In this document: in pieces, positions 24,374 through 33,667 of the stretch | Layout of the letters: the number at the start of each line of letters is the position of its first letter | How positions within the stretch are numbered: position 1 is the first letter of the stretch | DNA from: Bacillota bacterium | GTDB lineage: Bacteria > Bacillota > Clostridia > Christensenellales > UMGS416 | Length of the DNA: 64,000 nt | NCBI GenBank assembly: GCA_023421955.1 | Contig: JAEZSE010000043.1 | Location: forward strand, 62,001 to 126,000 | Direction: 5' to 3' | Notes under the pieces: model-generated | What the model saw: the letters and a program-made list of their open reading frames with translations, nothing else | What the model was told of the DNA's origin: nothing | Databases searched by the model: none | Program-made: the position numbers and the translations under genes

Positions 24374-24475
24374 CAAAAATGCCTTGCCGGTGTGCGGCAA
24401 GGCATGGGTTTCAAACCATGTTCGGATTCATCCGTTCCTTGCCGGCATCACAGTACCGGATTTAAAGGCTCGGTC
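24374..24475 (-). promoter_or_regulatory. PyrR-dependent attenuator (leader RNA)
   Basis: On the minus strand a stem CCGGTA-[CTGTGA]-TGCCGG (24440-24457) presents a hexaloop fitting the PyrR consensus CNGNGA, flanked by an outer ATCCG/CGGAT pairing. Downstream lies an 11-bp terminator, ATGCCTTGCCG with CGGCAAGGCAT (24379-24405), followed by TTTTTG. CGGCAAGG next to the PyrR hairpin can instead pair with CCTTGCCG, the 5' arm of the terminator, forming an antiterminator. PyrR-UMP binding would block this and cause termination. Confidence 0.88.
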
Positions 24476-24488
24476 TTTTGTTTTCGTT

Positions 24489-24517
24489 ACTATAGCACAG
24501 ATCAAATGAATTGTCCA
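24489..24517 (-). promoter_or_regulatory. promoter of the pyr operon
   Basis: Minus-strand TGGACA (five of six), 17-base spacer, TATAGT (five of six). It lies just upstream of the PyrR-binding hairpin, divergent from the ychF promoter. Confidence 0.8.
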
Positions 24518-24594
24518 GAATAAAAACAATCTGTAAGGTAAAAGTGTTTTTAGCAAACGAGAGCATTGAATTGTACAGTTGCCCTACCCTGCAG

Positions 24595-24623
24595 TTGTCC
24601 ATGCCCGACTGTTAAGGTATAAT
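24595..24623 (+). promoter_or_regulatory. promoter of ychF
   Basis: TTGTCC, 17-base spacer, perfect TATAAT; about 50 bases before the ychF ATG. Confidence 0.75.
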
Positions 24624-24672
24624 ACTTTCGATCATTGGTCATCAAACGCAACATATCATGAGGAGACCATCC

Positions 24673-25770
24673 ATGAAATTAGGCATCGTCGGCCTGCCCA
24701 ACGTGGGCAAGAGCACGCTGTTCAACGCCATCACCAAGGCCGGTGCGGCTGCCGCCAACTATCCGTTCTGCACAATCGAGCCCAACGTGGGTGTCGTGGA
24801 CGTGCCGGATGCAAGGCTGGACGCACTGGCTAAGATATACAACCCCAAGAAAATCACTCCCGCCGTGGTGGAGTTTGTGGACATTGCAGGCCTGGTGCGC
24901 GGTGCAAGCCGAGGCGAGGGCCTGGGCAACCAGTTCCTGTCGCACATCCGCGAGGTGGACGCCATCGTGGAGGTGGTGCGCTGCTTTGAGGATGGCAACG
25001 TGACCCATGTGGATGGCTCGGTGGACCCGGTGCGCGATGCCGAAACGATCGGGCTGGAGTTGATCTTCGCTGACATGCAGACGCTGGAAAAGCGCATCGC
25101 CCGCACCGGCAAGGCCGCCAAGTCCGGCGACAGGAAGATTGCCGCCGAGGTGGAGTCTCTCAACGCCATGTATGCCAACCTGGAAAAGGGCATCCCGGCC
25201 CGGGGCCAGGGCCTGGAGGGTGACGCGCTGGAGCTGGCGAAAGAGATGTTTCTGCTCACCATGAAGCCAGTCATCTACGCGGCCAACGTGGCCGAAGACG
25301 ATCTTTCCAAGCCGGAAGACAGCCTGCCCCGCGTGGTTGCGATGAAGGAGATCGCCCGCAAGGAGCAAGCCGAGGTGATTGTGGTCTCTGCACGCATCGA
25401 GGAGGAGATTGCAGGCATGGGTGATGAGGAAGGGTTGCTCTTCCTGAACGAACTTGGTCTTGCCGAGTCGGGTCTGAACCGCCTGATCAAGAAAAGCTAC
25501 GAGCTGCTGGGGCTGATGAGCTACCTCACCGCCGGCGAGAAAGAAGTGCGGGCCTGGACAATCACCCGGGGCATGAAGGCCCCGCAGGCCGCAGGCGTGA
25601 TCCACTCCGACTTTGAGCGGGGCTTCATCCGAGCGGAGATCGTCTCCTTTGACTCCCTGATGGCCTGCGGCAGCTTCAACGCCGCCAAGGAGAAGGGCCT
25701 TGTTCGCAGCGAGGGCAAGGAATATGTGATGCAGGATGGTGACGTGGTGCTCTTCCGGTTCAACGTGTAA
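24673..25770 (+). CDS. ychF: redox-regulated ribosome-binding ATPase YchF
   Basis: 365 residues, full length for this Obg-related P-loop ATPase. The G1 motif GLPNVGKSTLF lies at residues 7-17, switch I/G3 is FVDIAGLVRGASRGEGLGNQ near 65, and the C-terminal TGS-like domain with LMSYLTAGEKEVRAWTI begins near 280. It binds ribosomes and, in other bacteria, affects stress responses and leaderless translation. GAGGAGA precedes the ATG at 24673; an earlier ATG lies on that site. Confidence 0.95.
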   Translation: MKLGIVGLPNVGKSTLFNAITKAGAAAANYPFCTIEPNVGVVDVPDARLDALAKIYNPKKITPAVVEFVDIAGLVRGASRGEGLGNQFLSHIREVDAIVEVVRCFEDGNVTHVDGSVDPVRDAETIGLELIFADMQTLEKRIARTGKAAKSGDRKIAAEVESLNAMYANLEKGIPARGQGLEGDALELAKEMFLLTMKPVIYAANVAEDDLSKPEDSLPRVVAMKEIARKEQAEVIVVSARIEEEIAGMGDEEGLLFLNELGLAESGLNRLIKKSYELLGLMSYLTAGEKEVRAWTITRGMKAPQAAGVIHSDFERGFIRAEIVSFDSLMACGSFNAAKEKGLVRSEGKEYVMQDGDVVLFRFNV

Positions 25771-25782
25771 TCCGGTTGCGAA

Positions 25783-26322
25783 ATGAGCAAGCCACGCGGC
25801 ATTATTGTGTTCGGTGCAAACGGGAGCGGGAAAACCACGCTTGCACGTGAACTTGCCCACAATTTAGCCTTTAAGCATATGGACATCGAGGATTATCATT
25901 TCGGGAAATCCGAAATTCCTTACACCGCTACACGCTCGCGTGAGGATTGCATAGGCTTAATGCTTGTTGATATACGAAAGTATCGTTCATTTGTAATCTC
26001 TGCCGTCACCGGAGACTTTGGCGAAGAAATTCAGCTGATGTATGACCTTGCCGTGTTCAATACAACACCGAAAGAAATCCGTATGAAACGCATCGCGCAG
26101 CGCGAGTACGAAAGACATGGAGATCGTATTCGTGAGGGTGGCGATATGTATGAACAACACTTGAGATTCATTGACTTCGCAGCAACGCGCCCATTGGATG
26201 GAATTGAGAGGTGGGCAGAAACGCTTGCTTGCCCCGTCATTCGTGTTGACGGCACAGAAGATTACAAACGAAAAGCTGCTGATATCGCAAACCATTTTAC
26301 ACAAACACAACGCTGCCTCTGA
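25783..26322 (+). CDS. P-loop NTPase, nucleoside/adenylate-kinase-like
   Basis: 179 residues. The Walker A motif GANGSGKTTLA lies at residues 11-21 and HMDIEDYHFG near 32-41 follows as a likely Walker-B-like and substrate segment. The rest is compatible with an adenylate-kinase-like fold, but no exact family is recognised. It starts 13 bases after ychF with no clear ribosome site, so translation may be coupled or weak. Its codons (more A/T-ending) contrast with ychF, a hint of later acquisition. Confidence 0.75.
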   Translation: MSKPRGIIVFGANGSGKTTLARELAHNLAFKHMDIEDYHFGKSEIPYTATRSREDCIGLMLVDIRKYRSFVISAVTGDFGEEIQLMYDLAVFNTTPKEIRMKRIAQREYERHGDRIREGGDMYEQHLRFIDFAATRPLDGIERWAETLACPVIRVDGTEDYKRKAADIANHFTQTQRCL

Positions 26323-26371
26323 TACAGCTGTCTTTTCACTGGCAAATGCGCGAGAGAAGGAGACTACGGGA

Positions 26372-27964
26372 TTGGATACTTTTCTGAAGAATTGCCGGAT
26401 CATTGACGGCAGTGGCGCGCCGCCCAATCCCAGCGGCATCCTGATCCGCGGGGAAAAAATTGAGCGGATCATGGCCGAACCGCCGGATGGCTTTACCGGC
26501 CAGGTAATCGACTGCGAGGGCGCAACCGTAATACCGGGCATCATCGACTGCCATTCCCACAACGACTGGTTTGCCCTCTCCCCCGACCGGCACCGCTTTT
26601 TCGACCCCTTTCTGCTGCAGGGTGTCACCACATTCGTGGCGGGCAACTGCGGGTTCTCCGTGCCCGGTTACAGCGCGTCAACCCCATTCAAAGACCAGAT
26701 CGGCGGCGGCTTGTTCACCCTCGATGAAGCCAGCGCGCAAACCCATCAGTTTGAGCAGTGGTTCCGCGCGGTGGACGGCCATTGCCCCGCCAACATCGCC
26801 CTGCTGGTGGGCCACGGCACGGCCCGCATTGCCATAAACGGCAATAAGGACAATCCCCTGAACCCCGAGGGCAAGGCCGCAATGTTGGAGCAGATCGAGC
26901 TGGCCCTGCAGCAGGGAGCTTGCGGCGTCTCGCTGGGCTTAATGTATGAGCCGGGCCTGTATGCCCCGAAGGAAGAATTGATTGAAGTGGCCCGCCTCTG
27001 CGCTAAATATGGCAAGGTGCTCACCGTGCACAGCAGGGCGTGCTCGGCCATTTCGTTGTCCTACAAGCGCATGGCCCGCAGCCATTTGCTGCTGGCGCTG
27101 GATGAACTGGCAGACATCGTGCGTGCAACGGGCGTCCGCCTGCAAGTGAGCCACCTGATCTTCGTGGGCCGCCGGTCCTGGAAGGATGTGAGAGCAGCCA
27201 CCGCCATCCTCCGCAAGCTCAAAGAAGAGGGATATGACGTGGGGTTCGACCTCTACCCCCTGGACTATGGCGCATCGATCATCACGGTGGTGCTGCCCGA
27301 CTGGTATCAGGCAATGCCACTGCAACAACGGCGGAAGTGGCTCAACAAACTGAGGTTAGCCGCCATGGTGCGCGTCACCACGTTCTTGCTCGGGTTCAAC
27401 TTCTCAGACATCCGCATCGCATGGGCCGGGCCTGGCCAGGAAGACCTAACCGGCAAGACCATCGCCCAAATCGCTCGCGAGCGAGGTATACCGGAGCTGG
27501 ATGCTTATCTGGACGTCTGTGAGAAAAGCAATTTCAAGGCTAAGGTGCTGATGGGCAGTTATCAAAACGAAGAGATTGTGCGCACATTGATGCGCAGTGA
27601 CCAATCACTGTTTATGACCGACGCCTGGGTGGAGGCTGAGGGCAAGCAGAACGGCTCCATTTACGGAGCGTTCCCCCGCTTCCTCTCCATCGCCCGCGCC
27701 ATGGGCATGCCGTTGGAGCAGGCTGTCGCCAAGATGACCGGGCTCACTGCCCGCAGGTTCGGGCTGAAAGACAGAGGCTTGATCCGCGAGGGTTGTTATG
27801 CCGACCTGAACGTGATTGACATGGACAGGCTGCAGGACCGCATTGAACAAGAGCTGCCGCCCACAGGAATCCGATATACGTTTGTCAATGGCACAATTGT
27901 GGCCAGGGATGGCGAAATGCTGCCGGAGTGGCCGGAAGTGGGAAGGGCTCTGCCGGTCAAATAA
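26372..27964 (+). CDS. N-acyl-D-amino-acid deacylase (D-aminoacylase) family amidohydrolase
   Basis: 530 residues of the amidohydrolase-3 family. PGIIDCHSHND near residue 50 carries the HxH metal pair. AGNCGFS near 87 has the bridging cysteine typical of D-aminoacylases. VHSRACS near 217 and VSHLIF near 257 hold further His ligands, and MTDAW near 413 the catalytic Asp. It would remove acyl groups from N-acyl-D-amino acids or related compounds such as wall-derived products. The TTG at 26372 was chosen because GAAGGAGA lies eight bases upstream; the frame is open further but runs into the preceding gene. Confidence 0.85.
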   Translation: MDTFLKNCRIIDGSGAPPNPSGILIRGEKIERIMAEPPDGFTGQVIDCEGATVIPGIIDCHSHNDWFALSPDRHRFFDPFLLQGVTTFVAGNCGFSVPGYSASTPFKDQIGGGLFTLDEASAQTHQFEQWFRAVDGHCPANIALLVGHGTARIAINGNKDNPLNPEGKAAMLEQIELALQQGACGVSLGLMYEPGLYAPKEELIEVARLCAKYGKVLTVHSRACSAISLSYKRMARSHLLLALDELADIVRATGVRLQVSHLIFVGRRSWKDVRAATAILRKLKEEGYDVGFDLYPLDYGASIITVVLPDWYQAMPLQQRRKWLNKLRLAAMVRVTTFLLGFNFSDIRIAWAGPGQEDLTGKTIAQIARERGIPELDAYLDVCEKSNFKAKVLMGSYQNEEIVRTLMRSDQSLFMTDAWVEAEGKQNGSIYGAFPRFLSIARAMGMPLEQAVAKMTGLTARRFGLKDRGLIREGCYADLNVIDMDRLQDRIEQELPPTGIRYTFVNGTIVARDGEMLPEWPEVGRALPVK

Positions 27965-27971
27965 TCTATAA

Positions 27972-29543
27972 TCAATGGCACACTCTGTTTCTCCCCGACC
28001 GTTTCGCTTCATAAAGCCGTTTGTCTGCGCAAGCCAGCAGTTCGTCCGGCTCAACCGAGTCATCGGGATAACAAGCCAAGCCCACCGAAACCGTGACTTC
28101 ACGCAGCCCGCCAGCCATCGCCTGCACCGCAGCCCTTATCCGTTCAGCGACCTGCAGGCCTTTTTCCAAATTCGCTTTAAACAACACAATCACAAACTCC
28201 TCGCCGCCAAAACGGGCAGCGACATCGCCTTCTCGCATGGCGCCAGAAATCGTGGATGCGGCAGACTTCAAAAGATCATCGCCTGCCAGGTGCCCATATG
28301 CATCGTTGTATTGCTTGAAATGGTCAATGTCAATCATCGCCACGCACAGGCAGCTGCCGGACTCTCCGGCCTGCCGAAGCCACTGCGGCCATCGCTCCAG
28401 GAAAAATCGCTTGTTATTGAGACCGGTCAGGCTGTCGGTATATGCTTTTGCTCGCTCGTCAGCCAGCCGCTGCAACGCTGAAAGGGCCGCCCCTGCCCCG
28501 CCTGCGATGCTTCCAAGCAAGATGCGTCGATGCTCATCCAGACCCTCACAACAGGCGACCAGGAAAACGGAGCGGCCTTCCTCCGATCCCAGCGAGAAGC
28601 AAACCGGGCTGACACCAGAACCGAAGCCGTCTACATGCAAAACCTGCCCATCATCCGGGGCGTGGACGTTAAGGCAACCCCGAATCCCCTCCAGTAAGTC
28701 GCTGCCAATCCCATGGGTGATGTTCACCCTGCATTCACCATCCAGTTTTTCCAGGATGGCCGCCATACGAACTGGGGTGGCATATAGAATGGCTTTCATT
28801 GTCTCTTTGTAGACGCCGCTTTCATCAGAACAATTCAACACCTGGCTGCGGAATTGCTCAATGCTGTCCATGTCCTTACTCCATCGTTCCACAACCTGCC
28901 GTTGCGCCATGTGCAACCTGTTCATGCCAAGGTTGATTGTAGAAAACGCGATCAGCACGCCGCATGCGAGGGCGGCGAGTGAATTCTGGGCCATCCAGGC
29001 TAGGCTGATTGCATTGTCTGGGGAATACTGCACAGGCGACGGCGGGAGCAAGCCACTGAGAAGCAGCAGTATCGTCGCAGCATGCAGCAGCACGCCAAAC
29101 AAAGCGGCAAACAGCCCGTGCCAATAATCAAAGAATACCCGGTAGACCGAAACCGCAATGATGATGAAGCTGAGGGCATGGGAGGCGGCCGCACCAGTGA
29201 GGAACACGATCACTTCGTTATTGGCAAGTTCCAAGGCAATGCAGGCTAAAGAAAGGATGGCTGCCAACCGTACGTTGCGGCATATCAACGTGACCACGGT
29301 CAAAACCACATACAGTGCAGCAAATGCTACCCAAACCAGTGTTGCTGATCGGTAAATTATAGATTCAGGTTGCTCTCGCCATGCACTCAGCAGAGAATAC
29401 AGCGTAAACCCATAAAGGAGCGGCAAGACAAGGCATAATCTGGTCCATGCGGCCAATCGGCACTTGGCGAGGCTCTGCTCCTCTGTAACCGATGGCAGCA
29501 CAAACTCGCGGATGTGTGCCAGTGCTCTTTTCGCGATGCTCAT
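27972..29543 (-). CDS. membrane diguanylate cyclase (GGDEF)
   Basis: 523 residues. About six transmembrane helices occupy residues 35-205 and a GAF-like region about 215-350. A C-terminal GGDEF domain follows, with the signature RFGGEEF near 442. An inhibitory-site RxxD (REGD) lies five residues before GGEEF, so product feedback is likely. It makes cyclic di-GMP from two GTP in response to a membrane or lipophilic signal; that signal is unknown. AAGGAGT precedes the ATG. It converges on the deacylase gene with only seven bases between them. Confidence 0.92.
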   Translation of the reverse strand: MSIAKRALAHIREFVLPSVTEEQSLAKCRLAAWTRLCLVLPLLYGFTLYSLLSAWREQPESIIYRSATLVWVAFAALYVVLTVVTLICRNVRLAAILSLACIALELANNEVIVFLTGAAASHALSFIIIAVSVYRVFFDYWHGLFAALFGVLLHAATILLLLSGLLPPSPVQYSPDNAISLAWMAQNSLAALACGVLIAFSTINLGMNRLHMAQRQVVERWSKDMDSIEQFRSQVLNCSDESGVYKETMKAILYATPVRMAAILEKLDGECRVNITHGIGSDLLEGIRGCLNVHAPDDGQVLHVDGFGSGVSPVCFSLGSEEGRSVFLVACCEGLDEHRRILLGSIAGGAGAALSALQRLADERAKAYTDSLTGLNNKRFFLERWPQWLRQAGESGSCLCVAMIDIDHFKQYNDAYGHLAGDDLLKSAASTISGAMREGDVAARFGGEEFVIVLFKANLEKGLQVAERIRAAVQAMAGGLREVTVSVGLACYPDDSVEPDELLACADKRLYEAKRSGRNRVCH

Positions 29544-29554
29544 CTTGGAACTCC

Positions 29555-29582
29555 TTGACAGGTTGTTGTATTATTGTAACAT
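29555..29582 (+). promoter_or_regulatory. candidate promoter of the DJ-1/two-component operon
   Basis: A perfect TTGACA is followed after 16 bases by TAACAT. It lies in the 90-base divergent gap, just upstream of the cyclase ribosome site on the other strand. Confidence 0.45.
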
Positions 29583-29633
29583 ACTATATGTGCTGAATCA
29601 TGGGATGCTGGTTCGGCAAGAAAGAGAATCATC

Positions 29634-30227
29634 ATGCACGATCCCATCCCCCTCGGTATTCTTCTCTTTGACGATGTCGAAGTGCTGGATTTCGCCGGGC
29701 CTTTCGAGGTATTCTCACTGGCAAAACACACGCAGGGTGGCAGCGCCTTTGCTGTAACGACAATCTCTGAAACCGGCAAGCCTGTTACTGCCTCCAACGG
29801 CCTTGTGGTGCTTCCCACTGCAAGCTTTGAAACTGCGACGGATTTCGAGGTGCTGATTGTGCCCGGTGGCTATGGGGCCAGAGTCGGGCAATACAAAAAC
29901 CTGGCTCTGATGCAGTGGCTCCGGGCACAGGCTGGCAAGGTCAACCTCATCGCCAGTGTTTGCACAGGCTCGTTTTTGCTGGCCAAGGCCGGGTTGCTGG
30001 AAGGCCGCGCCGCCACAACCCATTGGGCCCACAACGATGCTTTTATGCAGATGCACCCAGAAATTGAGCTGCGCCCCGGCGTCAAATTTGTGGATCAAGG
30101 GAAAATAATCACCTCCGGCGGCATTTCTGCCGGGATCAATATGAGCTTTTACATCGTCAAAAAGCTGGTGGGGCGCACCGAAGCACTCGAAACCGCCAAG
30201 CAGATGGAGTATGACATTGTGCTCTGA
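29634..30227 (+). CDS. DJ-1/PfpI family protein, isonitrile-hydratase-like
   Basis: 197 residues. LFDDVEVLDFAGPFEVF at residues 11-27 and the nucleophile elbow IASVCTGSFLLA with Cys110 place it in the GATase1/DJ-1 superfamily, closest in layout to isonitrile hydratase or AraC-associated amidase domains, but it has no DNA-binding domain. A His in TTHWAH near 130 may complete the dyad. The reaction is unknown: deglycase, hydratase and stress-sensor roles all occur in the family. It starts a tight operon with a two-component system 17 bases downstream. Confidence 0.85.
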   Translation: MHDPIPLGILLFDDVEVLDFAGPFEVFSLAKHTQGGSAFAVTTISETGKPVTASNGLVVLPTASFETATDFEVLIVPGGYGARVGQYKNLALMQWLRAQAGKVNLIASVCTGSFLLAKAGLLEGRAATTHWAHNDAFMQMHPEIELRPGVKFVDQGKIITSGGISAGINMSFYIVKKLVGRTEALETAKQMEYDIVL

Positions 30228-30244
30228 CCAAGGAAAGGACGATT

Positions 30245-30928
30245 ATGGATCAAAAACACATTTTGATTGTGGAAGATGACAAGCCCATCGCAGAGCTGCT
30301 GGCCTACCGCCTGCAGAAGGAAGGATACGCTGCCACCGTGGCGCTCACTGGCTCCGCCGGGTTAAAGGCTGCGCAGGCAAAACCCGACCTGGTTCTGCTG
30401 GACTGGAGCCTGCCGGACGTGAGCGGGCTGGATATCTGCAAGCAGATCACGCAGACGCAGAAGATCCCGATCATCATGGTCACCGCAAAAAACATGGTAG
30501 AAGACAAGGTGCTGGGCCTGGAGGCTGGCGCAGATGACTATATCACCAAGCCTTTTGATGTGCGTGAGGTTGTGGCCCGCATCAAGGCTACCTTCCGCCG
30601 CACCGACAGGCCGCAGGCCACAGGCACGGGGGCCGGTGGCAGGCACATCGCGTTTGGAGCCGTGGAAGTGGATACCGGTTCCATGAACGTCTATCTGAAT
30701 GGCCAGACCGTAGAACTCACACTGCTGGAATACAACCTTATGCTATACCTGATTGAGAACAAAAACCTGGTGCTTTCCCGCGAGCAGATCCTGAACGCAG
30801 TGTGGGACATCGACTTTTACGGCAACACTCGCACCGTCGATATCCATGTGATGAGGCTGCGCAAAAAGCTTGAGTTGGAAAACAATCTGCAAACAGTGTA
30901 TAAGGTCGGCTACAAGTTTGTGCCGTAA
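30245..30928 (+). CDS. OmpR/PhoB-family response regulator
   Basis: 227 residues. The receiver domain has the acidic pair VEDDK near 10-12, the phospho-acceptor Asp53 in VLLDWSLPD, and Lys in ITKPFD near 103. The C-terminal winged helix (about 130-227) ends with the typical RTVDIHVMRLRKKLE recognition region. It is followed 10 bases later by its cognate histidine kinase. AAGGAAAGG precedes the ATG. Confidence 0.95.
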   Translation: MDQKHILIVEDDKPIAELLAYRLQKEGYAATVALTGSAGLKAAQAKPDLVLLDWSLPDVSGLDICKQITQTQKIPIIMVTAKNMVEDKVLGLEAGADDYITKPFDVREVVARIKATFRRTDRPQATGTGAGGRHIAFGAVEVDTGSMNVYLNGQTVELTLLEYNLMLYLIENKNLVLSREQILNAVWDIDFYGNTRTVDIHVMRLRKKLELENNLQTVYKVGYKFVP

Positions 30929-30938
30929 CGGGTGAACG

Positions 30939-32411
30939 ATGTCTCTGAGGCTCAAGATGATTGTGGGAATATGCATTGTCTTCGCCGCCTTGATGGCGGC
31001 GATGAATCTTTTCATCTCCTACTACATCCAGGTCGGCAATGAAAAGATCATTTCTGACGAGCTGAAGTCCACTGGAAGCTCCGGGCAACTATATGCCCGG
31101 CAGTTTTTGGCAATGAGCAGCGGGCAATCCGAAGGCGGCGTTGAGGCAGTCGCACAAGATATGGCCGACGCGCTTGCCAACGCTTCCGGCAACCCGGCGG
31201 CGATCTACTCGGTGGGCGGCGAGCTGCTGTCCGCCAGCCGAGCCGGCGTGTTTGAAGCTCTGCAATATGCCGACCTTCAAGAGGCGATGGCCGGCAACCC
31301 GGCCTTCACACTGGACACCGCCGAAGGAAAAACATCGGCCTACTGCTCCTACCCCCTCACGGTGGATGGGCAGGATATCGGCATCCTGCGCACCGTGGAG
31401 GACTATACCTCGTTGTATGACTTCGGCAACCGCATGATGCAAGCCGTCACGATCATCACGGCGGCGATGTTTCTGCTGGCGTTGATGGTATCAGTCCTCT
31501 TCGTTCAGGGCATCTCAAGCCCTGTAGTGAAGCTGGCAGCGCTTTCCGGCACCGTGGCCAAAAACATTGAGCGCAACGCCTTCAGCGTGAAAAGCATTGA
31601 CAAATTGTTGAATTCAAAGCGGCGCGATGAGGTGGGCATGCTCACCCGCAATTTCGCTCACATGATCCAAAAAATCGACCAGCAGATGAACGTAATCAGC
31701 GCCGACCGCGAAGAATTGCAGCGGCTGGCCGACTACCGCAAGGAATTTTATGACACGGTGACACATGAGCTCAAAACGCCGCTCACCTCCATCGGCGGTT
31801 ACGCAGAGGTGTTGGGAGAAAATGGTTTCACCGACAAGGAATTCTTTGACAAGGGCATCGGTCACATCAAAAATGAGAGTGCCCGTATGTATGGCATGGT
31901 GGTGGCGCTGCTGGAAATGTCCAAGCTTTCCTCCTCGGTCAACTTCCCCAAGGAGGTGCTGGATCTCTCCGCCCTCATTGCCGATGCCTGCACCGGCATG
32001 CATTTTAAAGCCGAGAAATATGCCACCGAAATTGACTGCGAAGTGGAGGACGGCATCCGTGTGTTCGGCAGCCCCGAGCGCCTCAAGGAAGTGCTGATCA
32101 ACCTGATTGATAACGCGATCAAATATAAGGATCCAGACGGCCCGGTGCGTGTAATTGCCCGCACAAAAGGCGGCCGAGCGCTGGTCTCGGTAGCCAACAG
32201 CGGCGGGCCAATCGCCGAGCAGGATCTTCAAAAGCTGTTTGAACCCTTTTTCCGCGCCGGGCAGCAGGGGCGGTCGGAAGAAGGCAGCAGCGGGCTGGGC
32301 CTGGCCATCTGCAAACAGATTGTGGAGCAGCACGCAGGCAGGATTGCAATGCGAAACTTGCCGGGTGGCGTCTGCGTGGATGTGGCGCTGCCGGTCTACA
32401 CAGGGTTATAG
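30939..32411 (+). CDS. membrane sensor histidine kinase
   Basis: 490 residues. One transmembrane segment near 5-28, an extracytoplasmic domain of about 135 residues, a second transmembrane segment near 168-190, a HAMP-like linker, and then HisKA with His276 in TVTHELKTPLTS. The HATPase_c domain has the N-box NLIDNAIKYKD near 389 and the G2 box SSGLGLAICKQI near 450. It phosphorylates the response regulator encoded just before it. The periplasm-side ligand is unknown; the following lipoprotein is a candidate partner. Confidence 0.94.
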   Translation: MSLRLKMIVGICIVFAALMAAMNLFISYYIQVGNEKIISDELKSTGSSGQLYARQFLAMSSGQSEGGVEAVAQDMADALANASGNPAAIYSVGGELLSASRAGVFEALQYADLQEAMAGNPAFTLDTAEGKTSAYCSYPLTVDGQDIGILRTVEDYTSLYDFGNRMMQAVTIITAAMFLLALMVSVLFVQGISSPVVKLAALSGTVAKNIERNAFSVKSIDKLLNSKRRDEVGMLTRNFAHMIQKIDQQMNVISADREELQRLADYRKEFYDTVTHELKTPLTSIGGYAEVLGENGFTDKEFFDKGIGHIKNESARMYGMVVALLEMSKLSSSVNFPKEVLDLSALIADACTGMHFKAEKYATEIDCEVEDGIRVFGSPERLKEVLINLIDNAIKYKDPDGPVRVIARTKGGRALVSVANSGGPIAEQDLQKLFEPFFRAGQQGRSEEGSSGLGLAICKQIVEQHAGRIAMRNLPGGVCVDVALPVYTGL

Positions 32412-32419
32412 GTGAAGCG

Positions 32420-33667
32420 ATGAAGCTTTCTTCTCTTATCAAAACAATAAGTTATATCGCTATAATAGCGCTGGTTCTGGCTGGCTGCAGCGTGGCACCC
32501 CATGGCAAAACAATCGTATTGGAGCGCCCGGCCTCCTCCCCCACCGCCACGCCAGCACCCTCAGGTGCGCTTTCTTTCCAATTGGAGCGGGCCTCGGCAA
32601 TCCCCCTGGACAAGTTGGACCAGGCCGGATACTTCGGCGGCAGGCGTTCCAGCCTGGTGTATGGCTGGCTGGACAACGACCATCTGGCTGCCGTGGGCAC
32701 CAAGCTCAGCACCTCTCCGGATGAAACGGGAGAGTCTGCGGGTGCGCCGCTGCCCGCCGAGGATGAAAAAAAGAGAATTTCGATCCTGCGCGCGGAAGGC
32801 GTGACCGGCCAGGTACTCTCGGTGGACTGGCAGACCGGTGAGGCTGAGGAGCTGCACACCGTACGCGATGCGGTCGTCACCGCCCTGGGGCTGGATGGCG
32901 ACAGGCAGCGGCTGTGGTACACTTCCATCAATAACAGTGGCATCATGCGGCTCTCTGTCTCTGATGTCTCCTTCACCCATGAGCTTCTGGACGTGCCCGA
33001 TTTCATGGGGTCACAGCCCTTTTGGTCTTCCCACGATAAATATCTGGGGTACCTCTCCAAGATGTCGCTGGAGCTCTTTGATGGGGCTTCCACGATTTCC
33101 ATGCCCAACAAGGGCATGCGGCTTTATTACTCTGACAACCTATATATCGACGACAGCACCGATCGCATCTTTTTTTTGGCAGACGAGCACCTGCTGTTGA
33201 CAATGACGCTGCCTACCGACCAGCAGCCGGGCATGGATTTTGAGGATAAAGCAAAGTTGCCCAGTGCAATCCCAGAGGAAGTATTGTTCGGCAAAACAAA
33301 AAAGATGCAATGGGTGGATTCTGAATACCTGGCTTATCTCACCTATGACAAAAACGGGCAGGCACTGCAAGTGGTCAGCACCGCCGAAGGTGGCGACTCC
33401 GCAAGTTATGAAGGCGTGAGCAACTTCGCCTTTTCAGACGACCGTAAGTATATCTGCTTGGCCAGAGAGGCCGATGGCGGCATAACAAACGTGTTTGTAG
33501 GGGAGTGGCAAGATGGGGCGATAGTAAACGAAAAGCTGGTGTTCGCGGGCTTTTCTGCAACCGGCGGCATCTTCTTCAACCCAGATAACAGCAAACTGTA
33601 TCTGGAAGGCAATTACCGCCTCACAGACGACTCCCAAATGGTTGGGCTTGTGTTGAAATTCCGCTGA
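32420..33667 (+). CDS. lipoprotein of unknown function, possible beta-propeller
   Basis: 415 residues. A signal peptide ends in the lipobox LVLAGC (Cys24), followed by a Ser/Thr/Pro/Ala-rich linker (to about residue 50). The rest is rich in repeated short beta-type segments with aromatic and Asp/Gly turns, suggesting a WD40-like or TolB-like propeller, but no defined repeat motif is certain. It starts eight bases after the histidine kinase, so it may be a ligand-binding or checkpoint partner of that kinase; this is inference from position. Confidence 0.8.
   Translation: MKLSSLIKTISYIAIIALVLAGCSVAPHGKTIVLERPASSPTATPAPSGALSFQLERASAIPLDKLDQAGYFGGRRSSLVYGWLDNDHLAAVGTKLSTSPDETGESAGAPLPAEDEKKRISILRAEGVTGQVLSVDWQTGEAEELHTVRDAVVTALGLDGDRQRLWYTSINNSGIMRLSVSDVSFTHELLDVPDFMGSQPFWSSHDKYLGYLSKMSLELFDGASTISMPNKGMRLYYSDNLYIDDSTDRIFFLADEHLLLTMTLPTDQQPGMDFEDKAKLPSAIPEEVLFGKTKKMQWVDSEYLAYLTYDKNGQALQVVSTAEGGDSASYEGVSNFAFSDDRKYICLAREADGGITNVFVGEWQDGAIVNEKLVFAGFSATGGIFFNPDNSKLYLEGNYRLTDDSQMVGLVLKFR

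Noticed and set aside
24679..25860. 393-codon frame opposite ychF
   Set aside because: Antisense shadow of a highly conserved gene; no start signal.
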